64,000 nt of DNA from Toxonevra muliebris. Its lineage: Eukaryota; Arthropoda; Insecta; Diptera; Pallopteridae. Positions 24,501 to 34,801 of the stretch are shown here, one piece after another. The position numbers and the translations under genes were made by a program. The stretch is taken from NCBI GenBank assembly GCA_963691655.1, contig OY829326.1:90451235-90515234 (forward strand). The letters are read 5' to 3'. Position 1 is the first letter of the stretch; the number at the start of each line of letters is the position of its first letter. The notes beneath the pieces were generated by a model. That model was not told the origin of the DNA, searched no databases, and saw only the letters and a list, made by a program, of their open reading frames with translations.

Positions 24501-25327
24501 ATATCTTAATTGGCGCAGGTCACAAAGTGAATTTATAATAGCATCCATGATTGAATACATGATTATGAATTTTGCCTGCTTACAACAAACCGTCAATGAT
24601 GCTTACGGAGTGATTTATATTTCCATTTTGCGTACACATATGAAAATACTATTGCGGCGTGTAGAGAAATTGGGCTCAAACAGTGAATTCAATATGGACC
24701 AAAATTTTGAAGAACTTAAACTGTGCATTAAGGATCATCAAAATTTATTGGAGTGTGTTGCAGTGAAGTAGCGTAATTGCAATCATACTGTAATCAATTT
24801 TTTTTTATCTATTTCAGCCTCTACAACATTATCTCACCAATAATTTCAATAACTTTATTCATGCAATTCACGGTAACTGCTGCCATTCTCGGCATCACCC
24901 TGATTAACATAACAATTTTTTCAACTGAATTTTCTGCACGTATCGGTTCATGTTTTTACGTTTTGGCAGTCACCATTCAATTATTTCCGGTCTGCTATTA
25001 TGCCCAATGTCTAATGGATGACAGTAATCGTTTGGCGACGGTGATATTCCATTCTAATTGGATGCATCAGAATACGCGCTTTCGTAAAATGCTGATATTT
25101 TTCATACAACGTGCACAATTACCAATGTCATTAACAGCTGGGAAATTATTTCCTGTAACGTTGAGCAGTTTCCTAAGTGTGAGTGGGCTTGCCTTTTTTT
25201 GTAGTAAAGAATAGGAAATCAATTTGAAAAACATTTTACTCCCTTTTTATAGATTGCGAAGTTTTCATTTTCACTGTACACATTCATCAAGGAGATGAAT
25301 ATTAAGGAAAAGTTTGGGTTGGAGTAA
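21552..25327 (+). CDS. Odorant receptor (7TM), Or42b/Or59b/Or7a-like group, gene 1
   Basis: Proposed exons are 21552-21699, 24029-24752, 24818-25178 and 25253-25327, giving 435 aa with every junction in frame. Insect odorant receptors are inverted seven-transmembrane ligand-gated channels working with Orco in olfactory dendrites. Family signs are the first helix after the N-terminal YLTNAARLMGI block, PPYSLWFPYLNW in the second extracellular loop, the HQNLLE end of exon 2, and the C-terminal IAKFSFSLYTFIKEM helix. Introns 3 and 4 have the same place and phase as in the two downstream receptors. Exon 1 encodes an unusual Lys/Glu-rich 49-residue N-terminus and is the least certain part: it has an ATG, a GTAAGT donor and the right phase, across a 2.3-kb intron. 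The exon 2 donor is a weak GTGTGT. Confidence 0.82.
22235..22706. mobile_element. TIR MITE with TTA target (PIF/Harbinger-like), intact copy
   Basis: This 472-bp element lies inside intron 1 of the first receptor gene. The ends are GGGGCCGTTCACATAATA on the left and, on the other strand, GGGGCCGTTTACATATTACG on the right, each abutting TTA (22232-22234 and 22707-22709). The 3-bp TTA duplication fits PIF/Harbinger. There is no transposase. Related copies are at 4104 and 23279. Confidence 0.75.
23279..23360. mobile_element. Short terminal fragment of the same TTA-target MITE family
   Basis: GCGGCCATTCACATATTACG and the following C-rich block match the left end of the copy at 4104. The rest of the element is missing. 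Confidence 0.6.
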
Positions 25328-26220
25328 TTTCCCGACTCAGATATGAACTACATACATATTTAAATTTTGAATTGTATTTGCTTTTCGAGTACTTTACTTA
25401 ATGCACTTTTAATAATATTATAATAATCAAAAGGTTGGAAAGTTCACCATATGTAAACAGACTTTCCCGAATTTACGAATATTTTCAAAATGGTCAACAG
25501 GGTAAAGAAAGAAGATTAATGACACAAAACTCTCTTTTATATAGCATCCATTAATACCAGCTCTAGTTGTGGCAATTGAAGTAAGCCATCAAATGTGATG
25601 ACAGCTCAATGTCACTCGACATACAACAAAACAAATTAATTATGTTATCAATTTTGGGAGTAAGTACCAATAGCATCATGATCAGATCGCGTTCATATTT
25701 TGCCAGAAAAAATTATTATTATGGCAATAAAATTATTACGGAACAAATGGATCTTAAAACAGAAGTATATTGTTGGAATACGATGAGAGAATTAATACAT
25801 GTGCAGATAAAATGACTTTTTATATTCTTATACTCAAAAATGTACATAGAGCGTATGAGCAGCATTACTTCATATTTATAAGTAGGGTAGAGGCAGAGCA
25901 TTTAAAACTGAGCCGTATTCTCCGCTCCTACTTATCTTCGAATTTGAAAACGCTTTTTAATTGAAGCAATCGATAATTTACGTTTTTTTCGATCATCTAT
26001 AATGCCATCATCTTCGAAAGTTTGGCCTTCGCAAGTAATCGCGGACAGTTGTGTTTCTATATTTTTCGGGTTACTATGAAAATATTCAGGAGTTTTTTTT
26101 TTTTGTTGGAACAGACAAAAGAAGTATTCAAGAATACAGCACTCAGACAAATTTTACGTCCATTGTACTACATCCTGTGTTCCCTTTTGCTATTCTTTAA
26201 ATCTACCAGATTTATTAATA
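25328..26220. other. Downstream flank of receptor gene 1, no gene seen
   Basis: Short overlapping ORFs on both strands (25609-26228) are AT-rich and have no recognisable motif. Confidence 0.35.
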
Positions 26221-26251
26221 AATCTTAGTAGATCCTGCGGTGTTAGAGAGC

Positions 26252-26515
26252 TCAGGTGTTCGTATCTCCAGTACCAAATATGCTTACTCTGATCTGGCAG
26301 AAAGCGGGGCAGACACTAAGAAAGTAATCCGCCGTCTCTTCACATTCTTCTTCCAAACCACAGGAAGCACAGAAGGCTCTAGCTCCCAGGCCAATCATAT
26401 GCATATGTTTGGCCCAAGAGAAATGACCTGTATATAATCCCACCAGCTGCCTACAGCTCTTTCTGTTAAGTGATAACAGAAAGTCTGTTTGACGCTTTGA
26501 GAAAACAAGTAACAT
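26252..26515 (-). pseudogene. LINE C-terminal zinc-knuckle segment
   Basis: An 87-residue frame with LVGLYTGHFSWAKHMHMIG followed by CASCGLEEECEETADYFLSVC. This Cys-x2-Cys...His/Cys pattern usually follows RNase H in these LINEs and is thought to bind nucleic acid. It ends near the 3' end of the element. Confidence 0.65.
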
Positions 26516-26683
26516 GGTCCTTGTCTGTCTAAAGCCCCTCAGGTCCTCCCATTTACGATTGTGGGTCAGGTCGACCTACTCATTAATGGTGGTCTTGATG
26601 GCTGTAGACGACAAAGAGAGTACAGGTTCTGGGCCCAGGAAACCAGTTTCCGAACCTTTTCTGGCCAGAATGACCTTGGCAGA

Positions 26684-27434
26684 TTAATTTCCTGAAATTC
26701 CTGAGTGTCCAGGAACCCATATCAACAGCAGACTATTGTGCTTTCCAACACAATCAAGCCTGGATTTACAATGCATAACCAGTTTAGACGTGGTTAGAGG
26801 ATTAAGCAAGGATTTAAGTGCAGCCTGACTGTCACTAAATACACAGATACTCCTTTCTCTCCAACCATTATCAATAACATGGTCCCATTGCCTTGATGAT
26901 TGCAAAAATTTCTGCTTGAAAAACAGAAGCATACAACCCAAGGGAGAAGTGCAGTTGCACTCCATTATTTTCAATGAAGACTCCAGAACCCGAACCGAAT
27001 TCTGTTCTGGAGCCATCAGTGAAAATACGCTTACAATCAATTCCCGGCCCAGGTCCCGGCAAAAACCAAGTTTGGGCCTCTGGAATTTGTACTGTATAGC
27101 GCTGTTTTAAAACTGGAATTGTTGGCATTGTATCAGATGGCATTGATAGAACTGTTAGGCCCATATCAGTACTTTCAACAATGTCACCAATATCCCAGCA
27201 AGTTTCATACCAATACCCATTGCATTTAAGCCTACAGATGGCTTTGACAGCAAAAATATCAAGGTGTGATAAGTTGAGCAATGCATTCAAAGATGGGCCA
27301 GGTGTTGTAGGAAAAGCTCCCGTACAACAAATGGGCACAGTCCTTTGAAGTCTGGCAAGAGCTTTCCTAACGCTGTCAACATTAAGTCTGCTCCACCAGA
27401 CTATGGATGCATAGGTGATGATGGGTCGAATCAT
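26684..27434 (-). pseudogene. LINE RNase H domain
   Basis: Frame 27434-26871 carries the connector (MIRPIITYASIVWW) and the first RNase H blocks IFTDGSRTEFGSG and QAEIFAI. Frame 27040-26684 carries SDSQAALKSL and WVPGHSGISGN. All catalytic acidic positions that I can place are present, but the domain is split by a frameshift near 26880. Confidence 0.8.
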
Positions 27435-27825
27435 AGCCTCATAAAGCCATTAGACTTTATAAGGTGATAAGCCCCATGTTTTGCCAAAAATAGCCTTACA
27501 TTGGCAAAAAGCTGTCAATGCCTTGGATACCTTTAGCTCAACATGAGAACGCCAAAGAAGTTTGGTATCAAGAATGGCTCCTAGATATTTCACTTCTTGG
27601 GATAGCTGAATACTGATTCCTCTGAGTACTGGTAAAACGAGACCATCAATTTTCATTCTCCTGGTGAAAAGAATAACACCAGTTTTAAGAGGGTTAACCG
27701 ATAGCCCATTTGAGCAACACCAAGAGTCAATCATATTCAGAGCAGTTTGGGCCTTCCTACAAACATAACCGACCGATTGGCCCGTGATTAAGCAGGCAAC
27801 GTCATCGGCATAGGCCTGTGTGTAG

Positions 27826-28136
27826 GTTAGGTTAGGTTGGAGTGGCTGTCGAGAGACACACTTAGGCCTGAACGGCCCATTGTGATACCACATAGTTGGA
27901 CCTACAGTTTAACGCCGATTCCGAACGGCGGTGTGGCAATTTTTTATCGGCTTGGTGGTTTTGCCATTACCAACCAGTGTGTGTACTTGTACACTATCTT
28001 ATAATTCTCATACACTTCATATTGATAGTGAATATAAGAAAGTAATGAAAATTAACCACCAGACGAAGACGGGAATCGAACCCGAACCTCCCAGATAAAA
28101 GTCTAGTGCACTACCCACTAGACTATCGAGGTCGTC
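27826..28136 (-). mobile_element. tRNA-derived SINE inserted in the LINE
   Basis: An insert of 311 bp is flanked by an exact 12-bp duplication GCCTGTGTGTAG (27814-27825 and 28137-28148). On the minus strand its head is tRNA-like, with a box A-type TAGTCTAGTGG and a box B GGGTTCGATTCCC. The 3' end is a short CCTAA-type repeat (read on the plus strand as GTTAGGTTAGGTT). It uses the target duplication of LINE-driven integration. Such SINEs are transcribed by RNA polymerase III from the internal boxes. Confidence 0.88.
28060..28136 (-). ncRNA. tRNA-like head of the SINE
   Basis: About 73 bases fold tRNA-like in outline: A box at the D arm, a T arm with GGGTTCGATTCCC, and an anticodon loop region with CTTTTAT, suggesting a lysine-type TTT ancestor. 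The acceptor stem pairs only in part, and it lies at the head of a SINE with target duplications, so it is not a functional tRNA gene. Confidence 0.6.
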
Positions 28137-29499
28137 GCCTGTGTGTAGACACCCGACTCATTTAGGGAAACAAGCAGAGAGTCAACCAGCAGACACCACA
28201 GCAATGGAGAGAGTACGCACCCTTGGGGACATCATCTATTCACGCCACAAGTCACGGATTGACCACAATCAGCTTGAACCATCATAAGTCTATGTGACAG
28301 CATTGAGCGAATCCAGTTAACAAGAACTGGATCCACTCCATGCTGACCTGTTGCATTGCACATGCCGTCAAAAGTCGCGTTGTCAAAAGCTCCCTCAATA
28401 TCAACAAAAATACCAATAGTGTGTTCTTTCCTGTTGAGGACCCGCTGAATCAGACCTACCAGATTTTGCAGGGCCGTCTCACATGTTTTTCCATATTGGT
28501 AAGCCTGCTGAAATGAAGAGATAGGATATAACAATAACGACTCACTACGGATGCGTAGTCAACACAGCGCTCAAGACATTTTAGTAAGAAAGACATCATA
28601 CTAATTGGTCTAAAGCTTTTGGGATTGGTATAGTTGTCCTTTCAAATTTTTGGAATGAATACAACTTTTACCAACCTCCATTGTTGAGGTATGTGAGCGA
28701 GAGCCAAACTGGAGATGAAGATCTTCTTCAAAACCGGTAGCAATTGCACCATACCCTCTTTCAGAGCAACTGGCAATATATTATCCGGACCCGGCGATTT
28801 GAAACTGTCAAAGGAAGCAATAGCAAACCTAATCGCGTTTTCATTCGCCACTGTCCTGACAACCCACCAGTTGCGCTGCGAAACTGTCGAACTAACTCTC
28901 GCCACTTCCGGAAAAGTGGGATGTTGAACAACAGAGACCTGATTGCCCGGAAAGTGAGATTCAAGCATTAAGCTGAACATCTCACTTTTTGATTCCGTGA
29001 AAGTGCCATCAGATTTTTTGAGTGAACACAGTCGGTTGGCTTGACCCTTTTTGAGGATTTTCGCCAACCTAGCTATTTCAGACATAGTTTCAATACCGCT
29101 ACAGAAATTTCTTAAGGAGGCCCTTTTCGAATCTCGAATTAGCTTTTTATACTCTTTCTGCTTTTGACGATATAGAGCCCAGTGCTCATCAAGATCAGTC
29201 TTGAGAGCCCTGTTGATAAGTTTTCTCGACTCAACCCGCAGGGCTTGCAGCTCCACCACGGAACAGGAATTTTAGCAAGAGGTTGGCAAGGGGGACAGTC
29301 ACGCTCAAAGCTGGTCTGAAGAACAGAGGTGAGATTTTCAACCGTTGCTTCCAAACCTCGCCAATTACGTAGTTTAGGGGGTAGAGCACAGCTTAATGAA
29401 GCCAGTTCTTCCCTAAACTTTGCCCAATCCGCCTTTTTCGGATTTCTTATGGACGGTAAAGGATTAACTTCAACGCCATACTAAAATTCTATATATCTG

Positions 29500-30187
29500 T
29501 GGTCCGATAGAGAATCATCTCTAAGGACCTTCCAGTTTGTAATTGACTGCACTAACCTTTCATTCGAAAGAGTTAGGTCAATAACCTCCTATTAGTAGGT
29601 TTCACAAAAGTGGGTTGGCTCCCAACGTTTCGTATGTTCAGCCCAGAAGACAGTATGTAATTGAGAAGATGGGTCCCTCTTACGTTGCACTTGCTGCTGC
29701 CCCAGATAACATTCTGTGCATTAGCGTCACAACATAATATGAGTCCCAAATTCATCATTTCACAGTACTCCACAAATTCAACAACCATCGCTGGCGGTGG
29801 TGGTGAAATTGCATCGTATGGAAAGTAGGCAGAAGCAATCGCAAAATGTTTCCATTCTCGATTATCCTGAAAACTCACCTTAGCAGCCACCATATCTTGG
29901 CCACAAAACTGACCAAGTTTGGTAATTGTCAGATGAGGAGATGCTATAAGACAGGTTCTAGGTCTGTTAGAACTCTCATCGTATAGAATCGTGCGCCCCT
30001 TCAACTCACCAAGTCCGCAGATGCGTCCTTTATGGACCCAAGTTTCTTGGATTGTTGTTATGTGAGGTAATGTATGCAACATGGATAGGCGTTTACATAG
30101 AAGAGCAGTAGCCACCTTGGAGTGTTGCAGATTTATCTGCGTTACTGTGAGTGCACAGTAACGGATAGGATCGTCAGAACCACTCAT
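29500..30187 (-). pseudogene. LINE endonuclease domain
   Basis: The 204-residue frame begins with ITQINLQHSK-like strand residues (VTQINLQHSK), has an IQETW motif holding the catalytic Glu, CCDANAQNVIWGS in place of the usual D-x-N-A-H, and TFVKPTNRR. It hits a stop at 29573. The block with DLTLSNERL and then SDHRYIEF, carrying the catalytic Asp-His, continues in another frame, so a frameshift near 29585 breaks it. Confidence 0.75.
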
Positions 30188-30555
30188 TTTGGATAAATGT
30201 GGAAGGTAACCACTCCAAAGAAGAGGCTGAGGCGATTGTTGTACCTAGTTCCCAGAACATCAACTGAGGCTTTGTCCATTAGCACAACAAAAGAAGCTCC
30301 GTCTTTATTCTCCCGGTTCTTACTCCTCTTGTGCGAAAGGACTTTCCAAGACCTTGTGTCAATGCGTGGGTTCTGGGCACTCCAACAGGAAAGCACATCT
30401 GCTGTCGACAGATCAGGGCCTGAAATCCAGCAGATCGCTTTCCTTCTGGGAGTCTCATTTCCACTGTAAAGAGTGAATTTGGTACTCCCTTTACTGGGCA
30501 TCCTGGACACCGCTGCCCTGATCCAATCGAAATCGGCTTGGGATGAACACTTCAC
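30184..30555 (-). pseudogene. LINE ORF1-like segment
   Basis: A 123-residue frame with a CWISGPDLSTADVL block and a short C-terminal strand. Its TGA stop overlaps the ATG of the endonuclease frame as ATGA (30187-30184), a reinitiation-type arrangement known from some two-ORF LINEs. No zinc-knuckle is visible in this part, so the upstream end of ORF1 is probably lost. Function is assigned only from its place. Confidence 0.5.
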
Positions 30556-30899
30556 CCTTAGGGTTCCATTGATTCAGGAGTAGTTAAGTATATTGCGACC
30601 ATTTCACCATTCAGAACCGGCGTTAAATTGTTGGTCCAACAATCGCCTCTGTTGTTTTCTGGAATCCCGGGTTCGGTTCCGGTTAGGGTATATTTCTTTC
30701 TTTCTTTCATAACACGGGGCTTTGGTATAAGCTAAAAATTAAACTTACTATCATTAATATTCTCTTAAAATCAATAGATCTGCTCACACTCATGGCTTAA
30801 GTCATAGAATTTTGAGCTATCGAATTAAAAACAGGCATGATTAATTCGATTATTATTATTGTTGGGGAATGCACTGCGACCTATAAGATCTATTATGTT

Positions 30900-33400
30900 C
30901 GTTCATGTACTCAATAAGTCAACCACCTCTAGAAATTTTAGTATTGATCCTACTTCCATGGAGTACAGATTGGCGTCTGATGGCAGCCTTCTTCGACTGT
31001 GCATAAGTGCAGGGCACTGTCCTAAGATGTGATTTCCAGATTCCTAATCTTCGCTGTAATTGAAAAGGATTCCAAATTTTGTAAGGCAATAGTTCAACCT
31101 GCATTAGCCTTTTAGAAATCCTATAAAAATTCTTGGATTGTTCTTCGCCCTATCCATGCATTCCTTAAAGCGTTTCAGGTTTGAGTGTTTTCGAGAGTTC
31201 AAACCTTTGCTTCCTTCTTCCTTTGCTGTTCTTCCTTTTTCCGAATGAATAATTAATAGTTCTGGTTTGAAAGGAGTTGATGCTCGTTTGTTTGCTAGTT
31301 TATCAGCAATTTCATTTCCTTCGATACCAATATTCCCCGTAACCCACAGGATCCGCTTTTGAGATCACTTAGGGAGATTTGATTTCGCAATATTTTGGCT
31401 CTGGGAACCGTGTTTGAGATTTGTGTATCTATCTATAGGCCCTTAGTATTTAATGCTCGACCTAAATACTCCTGCTCTGGTTTCTTCATCTGTAAAAGAA
31501 CCATTTATGTGCTATGTTACCTGAGGTCGAATCGTTTCTTCTGTGGACGTACTACTCGTCTTGTAATTGACACAAAAATGCATACAAATTACTCACGATT
31601 ACGTGATGATTAGTATGCTGACGGATCAACCGATTCAACCCCTGATTTTCTTAAATGTGAAAATTTTTCTTTCCTCTTCAATTTTATCTCCGTGAGATTT
31701 TTGCTAATGGTCATGAGATGTTATTTATATTTCTTCGTAAATTGCTTGGTTGACACTTAGTTCTACTCTATAGCACAATCTTTTGGTTTTATTTGCAGCA
31801 GATTTGAATTCTATCGCATTGGATATGTTCGAAATTTTATCTACAGATTATTACTACCTGATCAGAACCCTGAAATGTTAACCCAGTTTAGCTAATCTTT
31901 CAAGTAGTACCACATCAGTAGTGATAATAGTGCAGCTTGTGGACAACCTCTGATTGTGTTTGCTTTTATGCTGCTACTTCTAGTTTATATTTCTACTAAC
32001 CTATTAGTTAACATGTTAATCATCCATTCCGCTCTGCTTATAGCTTCATGTTAAGTATTACTAAAAGCACCTTCGATGTCAAGAGTGTTATTTCTTTCGT
32101 TTCTAACGCTTCCTCGAGTACATCTGTTAGTTGTCACAGTGCAGTTTTTGTCATCATAGTTTCTCCTTATTTTATTCGGGTTTCAGAAAAATATTAAAAT
32201 AAATTCAAAAATTTAAAGAAAATACACAAAACTTGTTAAAAAAAAATATGTGGCCTTAGACATCAAACAGGTCAAGACTGTGGTCCCTACATAAATAACT
32301 CTTATCTTTTCTATAGTTTTTAGTATGAAAGACGTTAGGCAAGGCCGTATTTAGGGGGGAGATTTTGGGGGGTCTGACCCCCTTCCTCCCCCCCTCCCGA
32401 AATGTAAAAACTTTATTTAAATTTTTGATATTAATTGCCAGTGGATGGGGAAAAAAGTCAAAATAAAATCTATTGAACGATTTTTAAATATTTTTAACTT
32501 TAATCGGTTTCTTTCTAAAAAGTCAAATATAAAAAAATATTGGAAAAATAAATTTGAATTGAAATCGTGCTAAGTTTGTAGCACATTATGGCCAAAAACG
32601 GTATTTTTAGGTGTTTAAAACTCATTTTTTCTAAAACGTGCCGTGATGGGAAGTTTTTGACCTCAGATTCGTGTTCAGCATGAAAAATTCATTCGCAAAC
32701 ACTAGGAACCATTTTATTCGCCAAACGCATGCAGGCAGTGTTATTGGATCAGCTCCAAAGTTTTAAGGCACAATCTTAAAATGTAATTAATTTTTTTACC
32801 CATTATTGCTCAGAGCACCACAACTCGGAAGATCTCTTTCAATGCTGTGACTGCACGAATTTAGGGAATATATGCCAACCTCATCCGGGCTCATTGGCAA
32901 GTCAATGAGTTATCGAAATGATGTCTTTCACGATAAAAAATGTAATAGAAACCACATTGAATAATATATATTCTTCTCTTCAGTTGTCGAATAAATCTTT
33001 CGCCATTTACTAATATTTATTTGAAAAAATTTAAATTGATTATTCTGTGAATTTTTTTGTCATTTTCGGCCATTTTTTTAGATTAAGATTACGAAAACTC
33101 TAACGCAAACATTTTTCCTAAAGCTTTAAGATATTTATCCACTATTGTCCCCAGTCTGATAGGGCCCCATCAAATGCATCATCGTATTAAATTTATTGTA
33201 TTTAAACATCAGTTTCATACAAATTTGATATGAATATTTTTTTCGAATGAAAACCCTGCCCCCCCGAAAAAAAATCCTGGCTACGGCCCTGACGTTAGGC
33301 ATATTGGTTTGAATGATCCTGGGTAAAATTTATCTTTCTTCCCCGCCTTGGGAATGAAGACTACCTCTACCCTTCCCCATATTGTTGGTAAGTATGTAAC
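30900..33400 (-). mobile_element. Old, heavily mutated LINE skeleton with RT and RNase H
   Basis: Read on the minus strand: RT block VVFIPKAGK (about 33340-33360), then DIEGAF and RGCPQ blocks (about 32090 and 31945), then the RNase H block WVTGNIGIEGNEIADKLANK (about 31260-31350), then a zinc-knuckle-like end with HILGQCPALMHS (about 30995-31030). Stops and frame changes are frequent. It is split by the TIR element at 32341-33290. It differs from the neighbouring LINE at 26227-30640, so it is a separate, older insertion. Confidence 0.65.
32341..33290. mobile_element. 950-bp TIR element with 10-bp target duplication
   Basis: It is flanked by an exact duplication GACGTTAGGC (32331-32340 and 33291-33300). 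The ends are AAGGCCGTATTTAGGGGGG on the left and, on the other strand, AGGGCCGTAGCCAGGATTTT on the right, with G-runs. A 9-11 bp duplication is most like Mutator-type elements, but this is tentative. The interior, around 32640-32950, is an inverted match to 6095-6330 of the TA-target element, so one element may sit inside the other. No transposase is visible. Confidence 0.75.
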
Positions 33401-33645
33401 CCAATGTAATACTAACTGTAATGATTGTCTAAAAAGAGATTGTGCAGAAGTGTTTATTCAAGGTGATCGGACGTGTTATTTCATATTGTCTCCAAAGTGT
33501 TTTAATAAATTCAAAATTGTTTTCTACAATATAGCGAAAAAGGACGCTTTTTTATTGCAATAAACGCCTTAGTATTTGTTTAACTCTAAATTAAATTATC
33601 TCCATTTGCACTTGTTTACTAATTAAAAAATTTGTGACTTTAAAT

Positions 33646-34793
33646 ATGCCATTCAAAAATAATATGTGCTCTAAATGCTCCAAAAATGTTGGAGTTGACT
33701 TGCCTATTATCTGCAGTGTTTGTGCAAATAACTTTCATAAATATTGCATTGAAATCAATGATGAAATTGCTTTAAATTGTCTTATAAAATATAAAAATAT
33801 CGTATATAAATGCTCGAAATGTGTTTGTGAGAACAACGAATTTCTATCGTCTCACAGTTATCTGTTGATGTCAAAACTCTCAAAGAGAAATATTTTGATC
33901 TATCTCAAGAACTAAAATTAAATTTCTCTACATCTAAACTAATGCATGAACAAAAAGCTACTTTGCCTAAAAACAAAAGTGTGGACAAACCGTTATCCAA
34001 TGATAATTGTGTTTCTCTTTCGGTGCCATCTGATGCTATGCTTAATCCTACAAATTTACGAATGACTCGATCTCGAGCTCGCACTTCACCTGTTATCGCT
34101 TCTCCTGCTATTGATTGTGATTTTGCTGCTTCAACCTCTCCTACATCTGCTACTTGCTCTTATGATCATATTAATAATAATACATCGGCGGTTAGTAATG
34201 CATCTCTTGTTGCTACCCAAAGTGCTGATAATATAAACCGTTCGCTTGCCGCCTCTCTTCCAAATAACGCTGATCATGCTCTTTCTACTAATATCACTAA
34301 TGGACTGCTCACAAATGTTTCTACAGTTACAATTTCAAGTAGAAGTAATCCAACAGTGGTGGCTAATACTAATGTTACTAAGCGAATTAATCAGACGATT
34401 CAAAATTCAACAGTGGTGGCTAATTCAAATGTTACTAAGCTAATTAATCGCACAACACAAAATATTGTTGTCGGCTCTAACCCGAATTCAGTTCTTGAAG
34501 TTGCTGCTAATTTAAAGTGGCTGCACTTATCATCATTTAAGCCCTCCGTTACGGAAGACAATATCATCGATTATGTTGCTGAACATGCTGCTATTAATAA
34601 ATCTCATCTCTCCTGCTATAAATTAGTAAAATATGATACTCCAATCAATTCTCTTAATAAAGTAAACTTCAAATTGGGTATTTCGTCTTCATTATATGCG
34701 AAATTACTCGATCCATCACTCTGGCCTATTGATGTCAATGTAAGACCTTTTCGTTTTTTTCCCAAGGAAGTGGAACCTCATCTAGAAAAGTAA
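33646..34793 (+). pseudogene. LINE ORF1 with PHD-type finger, frameshifted
   Basis: The N-terminal 90 residues carry a Cys4-His-Cys3 arrangement (CSKC, CSVC, FHKYC, YKCSKC) typical of a PHD-like finger. The frame then shifts near 33860: the coil-like VKTLKEKYFDLSQELKL continues in the frame of 33942-34793. The middle is Ser/Thr/Asn-rich low complexity with two near-identical repeats (VVANTNVTKRIN and VVANSNVTKLIN). The C-terminus has LYAKLLDPSLWPIDVNVRPF, a block seen in many insect LINE ORF1 proteins. ORF1 proteins bind the element RNA. The one-base lesion makes this copy inactive unless bypassed. Confidence 0.75.
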
Positions 34794-34801
34794 AATCTCC
34801 T

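Larger units (their letters stand above)
27450..29259 (-). pseudogene. LINE reverse transcriptase domain, interrupted by a SINE
   Basis: Blocks in order on the minus strand are SPGPDNILPVALKEG and VVFIPK (28642-28800), FVDIEGAFDNATFDGM (about 28400), SPLLWCLLVD (about 28190), the catalytic QAYADDVACL (about 27790-27815), and VNPLKTGVILF plus KYLGAILD (27600-27690). The YADD motif is intact. Frames change at 28640, 28535 and 28230, and the SINE at 27826-28136 lies between SPLLW and YADD. Confidence 0.85.
26227..30640 (-). mobile_element. Decayed non-LTR retrotransposon with endonuclease, RT and RNase H
   Basis: Read on the minus strand, the domains are in LINE order: an ORF1-type piece (30555-30184), an apurinic-type endonuclease (30187-29500), a linker (29354-28642), reverse transcriptase (about 28800-27450), RNase H (27100-26684) and a C-terminal Cys/His zinc-knuckle (26515-26252). 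The RNase H and order fit I/LOA-type clades rather than Jockey; the exact clade is uncertain. The coding sequence jumps among frames at least five times, so the copy is dead. A 311-bp SINE interrupts the RT. Ends are approximate because no target duplication was found. Confidence 0.85.

Noticed and set aside
25609..26228. Cluster of short overlapping ORFs on both strands
   Set aside because: They are AT-rich, mutually overlapping, with no motif, start context or splice support.
28060..28136. Genuine tRNA gene
   Set aside because: The acceptor stem pairs poorly and the sequence is the head of a 311-bp insert with a 12-bp target duplication, so it is a SINE.
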